NCBI GenBank assembly: GCA_000711775.1
Contig: ARYC01000257.1
Span: forward strand, 62,001 to 126,000
Origin: Oxytricha trifallax
Lineage: Eukaryota > Ciliophora > Spirotrichea > Sporadotrichida > Oxytrichidae
DNA: 64,000 bases
Direction: 5' to 3'
Part shown: one piece after another, positions 1-11,200 of the stretch
Layout: each line of letters begins with the position of its first letter
Position numbering within the stretch: the stretch's first letter is position 1
Notes under the pieces: model-generated
The model's database searches: none
What the model saw: the letters and a program-made list of their open reading frames with translations, nothing else
What the model was told of the DNA's origin: nothing
Program-made: the position numbers and the translations under genes

Positions 1-515
1 TGACTCTCTCTAATTGCTCTACCTATAAGTGAATTTATGTTGATATAAGTTTGAGTAACAAAAGTTAAGAATATTTATTAAAATGCTATACTTGTTTATT
101 AAGCTTACTTTAATTTATTTTGAATACTTTACTACAGATCTTGAATGTTTAGTTTTAATAAAATATATCATTTCTCAGTTTTAAGCTAATTTTATAATTA
201 CTTTCTTTGATTCAGTATAAATATTAATAAATTTAAGAATTAAATGGGCTCTTAATAAGGCAAAAATAAAACCTAAACCCCTTGATTCAAATATCGTATA
301 GAGTTTATTGAAAAAATGGAGTTAAATTATATGCTGTTAAAATATTATTATAAATACATTAAATCTAACATGAAATTAGTTGTTAAAATTAGACCATCTT
401 TATATCATTATTGAAAACATCAGAAATACTCTTACAATATCAAATTTCCGAGTCGTTATATAAATTTTCATATTACACTACATGCCCTTATTATCAGTAT
501 TTTAATTTGAATTAA
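1..515. other. AT-rich non-coding stretch
   Basis: No convincing reading frame on either strand under the TAA/TAG=Gln code. It lies upstream of the ARL6-like gene and may hold that gene's missing N-terminal exon or MDS, because the GTPase frame opens only at about 516. An ATG at 482-484 is one base out of the GTPase frame. Confidence 0.5.
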
Positions 516-1862
516 GGGTTTTAGATTCTAATTACTGGATTAGATAATTCTGGCAAGTCGACAATCATCCCCCATCTCAAGCCAAAGAAGGTACCTATTT
601 ATTACAAATAATTATTTCCCTCAACCCCATTACATTTTATTTCTAATACTTATCTGTTTAGTATCGAAAGAAAGTACTGTGTGAGAATATTGAATAACAA
701 AGTAATGCCATATAATCACAAAATCCTACTTCTACTTTAATTGCTCATGGTAATGACTAGAATTTTCAAGTTGGAAGCTAAGAAAATTCAATTAAATTTG
801 AGACTTTTGCCAAGGGACGCTTGGGTGGAAACTTTACAGTCTTTGACTTAAAATCTCATAATACTAGACATAGATCATTGATGGAAACTTTCTATCAGGA
901 AGCTAATGTAAGAATATCAATCAATGAAAGTTAATTAAGTATACGTCAGTATTCTCTATAAAATACACATCAAACTTTGATACATTTAAATCCATTAAAT
1001 CAATGAACGATGTATACACATTCACTCATTGCAAGTTTCTTAATTATAATAATTATAGGCTATAGTATTTGTGATAGATGCCTCGGATAGACTCAGGATG
1101 CAAGTCGTAAAAAATGAATTAGAGATGCTACTTGATCACTAAGGTAATTAATAATTCATATTGATTTAATACATATATCAAATTCCATTATAATGAAATC
1201 TGCCAAAGATTATATTAATTAATTTATATATAAGATCTCTATACATTATCAAATTAAACCAGCATAACCTAGCATTTCTTATAGATTTTAAAGGGAAAGA
1301 CTAGCCTATCCTTTTCCTTGCAAATAAGATAGATAAACCCCTCGCCCTTGATGAACCAACAATAATTAAGACGCTAAACCTTGACAGTTTAATGGGTACT
1401 AGAACTTGGATTTTAAGGTAAGTTTCTTGACATGTGGTATAATTGATTAGAATCAAGAATTTATGCATCACGATTTATTAACTTTACAATAGGAGTTGCT
1501 CAGCTTTGAGAAATGAGGGTATATTCGATGCATTCTTGTGGCTTCACAAGACTATGAAAGAACAAAAGCGTCAATTACAGAGAAGAAAAGACAGTTCTCA
1601 AAATAGAAACTCTATTGGTGCTCTTACATGCGGGTCTGCCAGAGGCCGAACCAATTCCGTTGGGAGATAGACTATGAAATCTACAAATTCACAACCTACC
1701 TTATTGACTGAATCTGAAAAAATGCAAAGCAAGAATAGCAATAGTCCAAATACTTCCAAGAACACTATTGATAATATTATTTTGAGTATCTTTGTAATGA
1801 AATAAACTCTTCCCAAATACCTTCAAAAGCTTTTTATGCAATAACTATACAATTATTACTGA
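516..1862 (+). CDS. ARL6/BBS3-like small GTPase, N-terminus missing
   Basis: ARL6-type GTPases recruit the BBSome coat to membranes at the ciliary base. The frame gives the P-loop GLDNSGKS, then TVFD where G3 lies, then AIVFVIDASDRLRM and the guanine-specificity stretch LANKID, followed by CSALRNEG in place of the usual CSA motif. The order and spacing match ARL6 better than other ARLs. Segments are 516-590, 662-907, 1059-1143, 1285-1417 and 1493-1862, separated by GT-AG introns; their total is divisible by three. The G3 motif is degenerate: FDLKSHN replaces FDxxGQ, so the usual catalytic-site glutamine is not visible. The C-terminus is about 80 residues longer than family members, basic and Ser/Asn-rich. 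The first ~17 residues are not seen here, so the start is open. Confidence 0.8.
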
Positions 1863-2767
1863 ATCGAAAATAAAATCTTAGCCAAGATCGCTCTCTAAGC
1901 CTAAATCACCAGGTCGCATTTAACTTCAAAATGTCAAGAAAGTTAGAAACTGAAGCTTCTTTATTTTAATTTTTTTATGATAAATTTAATTAACATTACA
2001 AATCAATAATATTAAACATTTAAGAAAAAGCTTGAAGTAATGGTTTAATTCTAATTAAGACTGTGAAGTAATTTAATGAGATGGTATTTGGAATGCACTC
2101 ATTTAATTATGAATGATCCAAATATAGAACTAATCCGCAAAAAATAATATATAACTAATCTACCTACAACTAAGTTTCTATTATAAAGTATAAACATAAA
2201 ACCAAACAAATAAGCAGAGACATAAAGTTTAATATCATTTCAAAATTGTTCCAAAATTCTAATTGGTTAAAATTGCGTTAGAAACTTTAATAAGTTCCTA
2301 TTTTTCTAATATATTTACATAAAAATGATTAAATATATTCAGTCTTTGATAAATGTTAAATCAACTAGGATTGAAATTGTTAATAAAAATCCTATTATAA
2401 TTTATTAAACTTAATAAATTAATGCCTTAAGTAAATTGATAAAAGGAATGGGTAAAAATGAATATAGTATTTTATAAAGTTTATGATTTTTGATTGAAAA
2501 ATTTTATAAATAAATTTAGTAATTAGCTTAATTTTATTACTATAAAATTTTTAGAGTATTTATATATTCATGTTTAGTAGTTACAGGAAAATTATATAAA
2601 TTTAATAATCTTTTACAATATCTTTGCCCTATATGTTTTACTGTGATGCTAATATTTAAATTCGCCGCTCCTTATCTCTTTTTAATATATAAACTATAAA
2701 AAGTGGGTGCCATGATATAATATTTGTAATTAATAAATTTATATAAATTAAATTCTAAGAACAGAAT
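1863..2767. other. AT-rich intergenic DNA
   Basis: About 0.9 kb of homopolymer-rich sequence. I see no coding frame, hairpin or repeat of note. Confidence 0.5.
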
Positions 2768-4883
2768 ATGAGTAGTCTAAATATACAAGGAGGTGCACAA
2801 TAGAATATGCAATAGAACGGAGGATTTGATATTTTGAGATTGTCATACCCAAGAGTGGAAGACATGAATGACGATTTTATGTGCAAGATATGTGAAAGTA
2901 AGCGTCTCATTTTAACTTTCAAATTTACTTACTATATTTTTAGAAATTGTGAACAATCCCACAGAGTCTTATATATAAATAAATTAAGTGACATTATTGG
3001 GTTAAATTAAAAGAGTATTTTATTTTGAGTGCTCAAACACGGAATGTGGATAACTTTTTTGTTCGTCATGTGTTGACCACTAATAAAAATCTAGCCAAAA
3101 TGCATCAGATCGCTATTGCAAAGTCTGCAAGAGTACAGCTATTTTTAAGCAGCCATCTCAATTCATTAACAGAGCCTTGTAGCAATATTCGATTTGTTGC
3201 TCTCACTGCCAGAAACCATAACCTATCAAAGATGTCATCACACATGAAGGGGCTTGTAAGAAACTTAAGTGCTCAAATGAGCTTTGTGGGTTATTACGAA
3301 TAATTATAAATGGATTCATTTCACAATCATACTGAAAAACGATCTAATTTACTTTAATTATATCACTAGAGGGAATGCCTGATACCAGCAGTTTCAATAT
3401 AAACGGTGAAGAATTTGTGTCTTGCAGCAAGAAATGTAAGAAAGTGACAAGATTCTCAGTTATGCTTAAACGTAACAATGAAACAGAAGTTCTTAGGGCA
3501 TTTGAACTTATGCTTAGAAAGAAAATAGAGAAAAAGGCATAGCTGCAATAATATTAGAATTAATCTATCTCGAATGTGCAAAATCATATCTTCCAATATC
3601 AAACTATTGCACATAATAGAGGCATCACTTAAAGAAATGATAGTTTGGATCAGCCACTTACTTCTAATTAAAAGAGGTAGGGATTTGCAAGCTAAAGAAA
3701 AGCAAAGTCAGATGTTGAAGAGAATAAGGATAAAAGCAAATATTTTTTAAGTTTAATAATAAATGGATCAGAGCAGAGTCAATATTCCAATGTTCGGCTT
3801 CTTAAGTGAATTCCACGAATTTTGTTGGGATGGAGATATTTCCTCTAAAGAAATAGTTAGCTAAAATAGCATAATAATCGTGAATTTAATCAATTAATCA
3901 ACTTTGTACATTTCTATTTAATTATATTAATTTTATTCTATTTTTAGGTACTCTACCGCATTTTAGCTGTTTTGCGGTAGAGTACCTTAATTATATTAAT
4001 TTTAAAATAAATTAGTTTTAAATACTTCAAATAAATAAGTAATTTAGTTTATAGAAAAAGTAATATATAATTTAAAGTTAGTAAATAAATTTAATAAATA
4101 AATAATTTTCACAATTTTAAACTTAATCCCATTAAACAAGTGGCTTAATATGGCAACATTTTAAGATTATTCTCATTTTTATATTTTATATTTATTATAT
4201 ATTACTTTTTCTATAAACTAAATTACTTATTTATTTGAAGTATTTAAAACTAATTTATTTTAAAATTAATATAATTAAGGTACTCTACCGAAAAACAGCT
4301 AAATTGCGGTAGAGTACCTAAAAATAGAATAAAATTAATATAATTAAATAGAAATGTACAAAGTTGATTAATTGATTAAATTCACGATTATTATGCTATT
4401 TTAGCTAAGTGTTTTCTCATGACTACAGACATGCTTTTCTTTGTGAATCAAATTACTATTTCAGAACTGTCATATCAAACAGACCTTTCTCTGATGGAAT
4501 ACACTATTGGGAAATTATTGCAGATGCTAGAACAGAACATGAATTGAAAGTTGGTGTCACAACTCAATAAACCTTTAATGTGAATTCTTCATTCTCAGAC
4601 TATGATTTCGGCTTTGCTTACTATGGACTTGGTTAACTTAGACACGGATCAAATGCTGTCGGAAAGCCTTATGGTAAACAATTCAAAAAGAAAGGTATTT
4701 TAGGAGTGTGTTTGAATATGAATACAGGAAGTCTCTCTTTTGCACTTGATGGAGAATTTATGGGAGTTGCATTCGAAGATCAATAACTCAAGAAAGGACC
4801 TATTTATGCTGCAATTTCGCTTCTTCATATTGCTGGATTTACCTTGGTTTCTGGACTTGAAAAGCCTAGTTATTTCCCATGAA
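2768..4883 (+). CDS. RING/TRAF-type zinc-finger + SPRY protein, split by a palindromic IES
   Basis: The N-terminal part has Cys/His pairs of a RING-like domain (CKICE, CSNTECG, FCSSCVDH, RYCKVCK), then a TRAF-type finger (CCSHCQ, THEGACKKLKC). A charged linker follows. The C-terminal part is a SPRY domain (FSDGIHYWEI, VGVTTQ, GSLSFALDGEFMGVAF). This layout suggests an E3 ubiquitin ligase with a SPRY substrate-binding module. Intron 2898-2943 is GT-AG. A second interruption lies near 3288-3363 and its ends are not resolved. Between the zinc-finger and SPRY parts the frame changes near 3740-3770, so an unseen intron, an IES, or two separate genes (the second starting at an ATG near 3762) are possible. 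The SPRY frame runs across the palindromic element only if that element is removed. Confidence 0.65.
3865..4408. mobile_element. 544-bp palindromic IES / MITE-like element, pointer TTAGCTAA
   Basis: Direct copies of TTAGCTAA lie at 3857-3864 and 4401-4408. The two arms (about 3857-4066 and 4199-4408) are near-perfect reverse complements, leaving an unpaired spacer of roughly 130 bp. Each arm contains its own hairpin built from GGTACTCTACCG and its complement (near 3948-3986 and 4281-4318). Removing the element with one pointer copy joins the coding frame as ...KEIVSQVFSHDYR..., which leads straight into the SPRY domain. Its length is not a multiple of three, so it must be removed for the gene to work. 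No ORF is present, so it would be non-autonomous. Confidence 0.85.
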
Positions 4884-5035
4884 ATGAATATGTATTAATG
4901 AGATTTATAATATACTAACTTTATTAATTGATTAACTTCTAATGACTTATTTATAGGGGATAAATTTATCTTATATAGCTTCACTATAAATTTAGACTAT
5001 CTTGCCCCTTGATTTATTATAAATTTTAATTTTTA

Positions 5036-6271
5036 ATGGAAAATGACTTGATAAACTTAGAGAGTGAAAAACAACAGCTTTTACATCCTCAATCACAGCC
5101 AATTTCACCAAAAAACAGTAGCAAAGCTGACAAGACTTCAATCTCAAACTTTCATCATTCTAACTATAAAACTTAATCTACAATTAATGCAGGAGCTGGG
5201 AGCGGAAAAGTTTCTCCTTCAAATTCTTTCACAAATAAATTTTATGATAGAACCTTTGCAAAAGCATATGAAAATCATCAGTAAGTATAGATTGTCTAGC
5301 TTAATCAAATATTATTTCTCTTTCTAAGCATATCTTGTAATATAATCTTATGAAATAAAAAAAGAACTAGTTTATAATATGATAAATTATAGTTAGTATG
5401 AAATTCATCAGAGAAAGCTTGATTTAGTTAAGGAGGAAATTAAAAAGATCAAATAACTGAAAAAAGAGGAAGACATTAATAGAATCTAGAAAATTGAAAA
5501 AGTGAAACTTATTAAGAACCAACATCACACCTACAGATAAAACGAAAAAGTGGGAGAAATTATGAAGCAAAATATGATGCTAGTGGAAAAGCTCTACGAT
5601 ATTCAAACTCATAAGGTAAGCTATGCGTTTCAAATATGTTTTAATTCTATTTTTAGAAATTTCAGAGGACCCCTTCAAACCCCAAAGCTAGAAATACAAA
5701 AGATTCAAAGCTTCCAGTCGTTGTATTGGGTAGTTTGCACAGGCCGTTTAGAGTTCAAGAGGCAGAGCGTATCGATTAAGAAAACCTAAGATTAATGTAC
5801 AAAATAGTGAATATCGAACCTAATCTCAAAAAGAAGTAGATGGATGAATAGTACAAGGACTACAAGAAGATAAGAAATCACTTGAGCAAAAGTCCTCACT
5901 TCGATATTGAAAAGTTAAAGGAAAATAGTTCAAGAGTCTTTAATCATGTGGAGAGTAAAGCTACTATTAATTTCCTGCCTCAAATTGGTAGGAAAAGATC
6001 TAAAAGTACGATTCTATATGGGATTTAAATTGCTGAGAGTAACGAATAGGATGAAAGTAAGGATGATAAATTAAATAAAGAAAATTCAAGAAATAACGAT
6101 ATATAAAATATTATTTTTCATGGCAGGTGTGGCTGTTATTTTTTAAATCATTAACTTTGTAATATTTTGATTTAAATATTTATTGAGTTATTTTTTAACG
6201 AATTCGACGTTCGGATTTAAAATTCTCTTGAAAACTTGAATTTTTCTAATAAATATTTAGAAACATATTGA
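5036..6271 (+). CDS. CFAP97 (Hemingway)-like coiled-coil protein
   Basis: Segments 5036-5280, 5393-5615 and 5657-6271 are joined by GT-AG introns and total 361 codons. The N-terminus is Ser/Asn-rich. The middle is basic coiled coil (LVKEEIKKIKQLKKEEDINR). The region around EAERIDQENLRLMYKIVN, followed by YKDYKKIRNHL, resembles the CFAP97/KIAA1430 motif (basic, then ERENxxLL). Members of that family are axoneme or sperm-tail associated. The family call rests on a short motif and may be wrong. The last ~50 codons are AT-rich and may be read-through of an untranslated end. Confidence 0.5.
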
Positions 6272-6391
6272 CCTTGTCTAATTATATTAAAACCAATAAA
6301 AAATACTAGAAGTTTAATAAATGCTTATAAAAATATCTAATTTTGTTAAATGTTTTGGACCAAATTTTCTTATCTTATTCATTAATTACAA

Positions 6392-7249
6392 ATGTAATAT
6401 CTTGTGCATTATTATTCAGAGTTTAACAAACTAACTAACGATAATAAAAGTGTTGATACAAAATTCAAGAAAAAATAACTGATAAATAATTTGCAGCCAA
6501 AAATAAGGAAACTAAATCTAAGCGCCAATCATTAACTATAGAATGAACAGTCTCTTGATAAAATTGAACTCCAAAAGGAAATCCTAGATTAAGTTTTAGA
6601 AAATCAAAGAGACACCTAAAATTAAAAACTTAAAAATATGAAAGCTTCTCCACTACATCCTTCAAGTGTATAGACCTCCTTCGAGCTCAAGAGTCCAAGC
6701 AATTTATCGCTGTAACAGTAAATTTTCACAGCAAGAGTTAAGAATCAGATTTTTAAAGATAAAAAGTCACTGCACAGATCTCTCGCTGAAACTTGGATAC
6801 ATTCAATTGGTTATTAGGGCACGAATAAAATTGGTTCTGCTCTAAAAGACCACAAAGGCAAGCTTAAACTTAAAAAATTGAAAAAACCTCACAATTAATA
6901 AGATCAAGACTCCTCTCTTATAAAATTAAACAATACTGATTAAACCTAAAGCCTCCCAACTAAAACTAAAGTGATACTACTTAACTAGAAAAGTCTTGAA
7001 ATATTTCACGATGATATGAGTGACCAAAACCCAAATTAAGTTTAATCTTAAAATTAATAAGAAAATACAGGTTTATAAAGAAAGAGTTTAATATTGGCAA
7101 ATGGAAGTCATAAGAAAAGTAAATAGCAAATAAGTAAAGTGAATTAGGGTAATAATAGTTTATCACCTCTGAGTAGAGACTTTAGCATGATAGAGGATGA
7201 TCTTGATATATAGAAGTAAATGTCTAAGGACTAGAATTTATAAGATTGA
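6392..7249 (+). CDS. Unknown basic, Gln/Asn-rich protein (285 aa)
   Basis: An uninterrupted frame from ATG 6392 to TGA 7247-7249 under the ciliate code. The protein begins MQYLVHYYSEFNKL and has a Lys-rich stretch (KGKLKLKKLKKPHNQQ). No catalytic motif, signal peptide or membrane segment is evident. It follows the CFAP97-like gene by about 120 bp on the same strand and could share its precursor chromosome. I do not recognise the family. Confidence 0.6.
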
Positions 7250-8227
7250 TGAAGAAATTTTAATTCGATTTTCATTTAATAGAATATAGTCATTTTTAAT
7301 TGTCTTATTGCTACAGATTAAATGTAATATCTCATAATTATTAAGAAAATTAAAAGAATAATTAAACTTAATCATCTGTATATCTCTGGTAAATTTACTG
7401 GGTTAATTTAAAAATTGAAAGCATTTATATCACTTTAAGTTTGAAGAGTGCTAGAATTATTAATAATGGTTGATTTGCTTTCTTCATCAAAACTTTTTAT
7501 CTATTCAAACTGTTGAGGTATTTACAATTATTGTAGGAATACATTCGATTTGGGAAAATGAATTAAAATTATAATCAATAAATTAATAATTACCTTCAGT
7601 TATGCTTTTTGAAAATGTCTCCAAACCTTGAGAATATTATACTCTCTAAATAGCGCATTAAAAATGAGAAGGTCGTTGTTATTGCTATAACGAATTTATA
7701 TCATCGCTCAAGCGAGAAAAACCTATTATACTATTTTTGGGAGTTAGCTCAAAATCAAAATATCTCGCTTCCTTGGATGATTTGGGTTTATAATGCCAAT
7801 AGTAAATTCCAGCTTAAATTGCGGGATCTACCGTAGAATCCATTAATTTTTGAATTTTGAGTCAATTTGGATTTGATAACTGCCATAATTATAATATTTA
7901 ATTAATTTAATATAAATTCATTCACCCAAATCGAATTTATTCCTACAATATCCAAAATTTAAACAGGAGTAAGTAAATTTTTTTTATTTTTAGAAAATAT
8001 TTAGTAAATAAAATATTGAAAGAACTAGAAAAAAATTTAATAATAATTTTCTATTATTTCTTCAATTAAATAATTGTAGAAAAAGACAAATTTAATTTGA
8101 CAATATTATTTTAAATAATGCTCTCGGTACTAAATTATTTGAAGGAAAAGTTGCTTTTATATTTAAATTGAAACAAATATAATTTCATCTCATAAAAAAT
8201 AACATATTGCTTAAATTCAAATTAAAT
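7250..8227. other. Non-coding interval containing an inverted-repeat element
   Basis: AT-rich, without a supported gene. It contains the element at 7530-7949, listed separately. Confidence 0.5.
7530..7949. mobile_element. 420-bp element with ~30-bp inverted ends
   Basis: The left end ATTGTAGGAATACATTCGAT and the right end ATCGAATTTATTCCTACAAT are inverted copies with a single mismatch over 20 bp. The similarity continues inward through TTTGGG. The interior has no long frame but is somewhat richer in GC than its flanks. No clear target duplication was found. A MITE-like element is the simplest reading. Confidence 0.55.
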
Positions 8228-11200
8228 TCAATTAATATTAAAAAAAACAATTGAAAAAAATAGAAAATAAATCAATTTAATTGTAAATAAAAAACTATTT
8301 TGATTTGAAAAATTTAACAACAATTTAAACTCTTAGAAGATCCCCAATAAATTTTGAGCAGTTTTATTAAATATATCCCTTGTAATACTATTTCCAATAG
8401 CCCCTCTCTTCTATTATCTCAATGTATTTTACTATGATTCAATATTTAAACCGGAATTCAATGACTGCACAGCAGTGGAAGACCCTTAATTAATTCTACT
8501 TTACCTCAAATTAGTGGAAGTAAGCTTTGATGTAGGTTTAATGGTAGATTTATTCATAAGCGGAGGACTTCCGAAAGACTCATTAATATTTATCATTAAT
8601 GGGTTTTAAGTGTCGATGCTACTTAGTTTTTTATTATGAAGAGAAGTTTTCAAATATCTCTTTGGAGTGTGACTAAATGTGTTGAAGTTATAAGGGGTAG
8701 AAACTGTATCAAGTATTTGGTCTCCTATGTTATAAGTTGAGTTCATGGTATTTTGTTGTTTAATTTTGAGGGAATTCGATCTATCGTGATTTGAAGTGGT
8801 CGCTGGCATTATATTGAAATTAATCTTATTATTAATTATTGTACCAAGACCCGTAGTTCTGGGAGAATTTTGAATTGAAGTTTAATTTAGTATTTTCCTA
8901 GTCTTCACTTTGATGTTTTAGTTCATGATATCATTAAAGGGCGAGAACGCCAATTATTCAACATTCTACAAAGATTCATTCGCATATTTTTGAAATGCCT
9001 TAATGTCTGTTGGCTCTAGTGAATTTTAACCATGCTCATAATACTCATTTATATTAGCAGTATCAAATTTATTCATCCACTATTACATCGACAAAGCCTA
9101 GTTAAACAAGAAAGACTTCCCATTTTTGACCTAATTATCTGCGACTTTTCCTTAACCTGTAGGTATCTGCCCATTTTGCAGCTATTCAATGTCAAACTTT
9201 AGAATCTCAGTAATCAGAATAGAAATTTGTTTTATTTATCTATGAATAATCTCAATCCACCTCAAACATAGCTCCGTGTCTTTTTTATTGCTCTTATTTT
9301 AAAATATTTCATTGAGTTCTTGCCTGTCAACTTTAGAAGCGATTATGGATTTCATCTCTTCATTTGCTATTGAATAATTGCCAGTTTAATTTTCTAAGTC
9401 ACCCCCATTTCCTCCAATTTGCATGGATGTATTTTTAGAAAGATGTAAAGTAGCTCTACGCACAGCCGCATAAATATCTTTTGATATGTTTTTCCCTAAA
9501 ATATCAATCATCTCTTCAACTTCTTAAATTTTACGCTGATTATCATTAAATTTTTCATTTAATTGCTGCTTTATGAATTTAAAGTCGGTGTTCAAAGTGT
9601 ATTAAGTTATATGCTAGTAAACTTCTTTAATATTTTATTTGTTTGCTTTGTCACTAACAATTTCGTCAAATCTTCTAACTATGACTTGTACTTTTTCTAA
9701 CTCTGCGTTATAATCGATTATTTTGTGTTCAAATTTAGGGTGTGGTATTTTTAAACTATGAATGAAATCAGAATATTAGTAAATAAGAGGACATTAATTT
9801 TTATATCTCAGGTATTGCTTTCTAATACAAATCTTTAAGATCATCATAAAGAGCATACTTTCCAAAATTTTTCCATAATTTTTATGCTTCACTAGTATCG
9901 CATTTATTATTAAGTTACTCATCTATAAATTTGATATCCTACTCTGTTATCTCAAAGTCTTTGTTTATTTTAGAAAATTGCTTCTTAAAAGATTTTAAAT
10001 ATTATATATAAATCAATTTTTTTAATAACTAATGCATAAATTTGATTAGTTTCTTAATTATTCCTTAAATTTATGATAATATATGAATAATAATAATTTA
10101 AACTTAAGATTCCAAAGTCTGCTATACTTTATACAATCGATCATCCACGCCTTCCTCCATGGCCTGCATTTCCTCATTAAAATCTTCAATATTTAGTTTT
10201 ACAGATAATTTCTTGTCTGTTTCCAAATCATTTAATGCCTTCCTATCTGCGTATTCCTCCTTCGAGATAAATGAAGCATCAACCCAGGTGTGCAGTTTAT
10301 CTAATTATTAGAGGATTTGTTTGTATTGCTAATCTGTTACGAATTTATCTTCCAGTTGCAATAATTAGTCTCTGAATTAGGCTTTGGAGAGTTTTAATAA
10401 ATTTATGATTGAGTACCCATTAGATAAATTACATTTTTTCACAAAAAATCTTAAATTTTCATATAAATACGACAAATTTAATTAATGAGAGGTAATCATG
10501 CATTAGCTTATTTTCAAGATCCTCTATTTTTTATGTGGTTGCAATATTAGTCAACTTATATTTCATGCTTTCAACTGTAGATTCTAAACTCGACTATTTA
10601 ACCAGTATTTCTTCCATTTGATCAAAACTATTCATAATATGGAGTATATTCATTATTTTTTATATAAATTTCCTTAATTTTAATCTATTTAATTAACTAC
10701 CCTTTGAGCTAGTATGTATAGACTCCCTGTTCTTGAAATACTCAATGTCTTTCTTTATCAATTCCATTTAATTGCTAATATTCTAGCTTTATTATTATTA
10801 AATTAGAAAGTTAAAGATCAAACCTACTAATTTAATCACGAGTCAAGTATGCAAGCTTCCAACCTAAAAGTGGTAAATTGGAACATGAGATGCTCTTCGC
10901 TAGACTCGTTGATCTTCCTGGAGAAGGTTATCTCCTAAACTGATCCCGATATCATCACTCTTTAAGAGACTAGACATTCTAAGATCTTCTTCCCCAACTA
11001 TGATTGCTATCATTCTAGAACAAAGATCAAAGATGGTATCCATGGCACCTGCACTCTCATTAGGAAAGGACTCTCAAGAGTCTCACAACTGGCTTGTGAA
11101 ATCCCTTTATCCGTAACACTAGATCTGCTAGACCTAGAAATAAAGGTTGTTAATCTCTACATCTCATCCCAGTTCCAATCTCACAAAAGTTACTTTGAAG

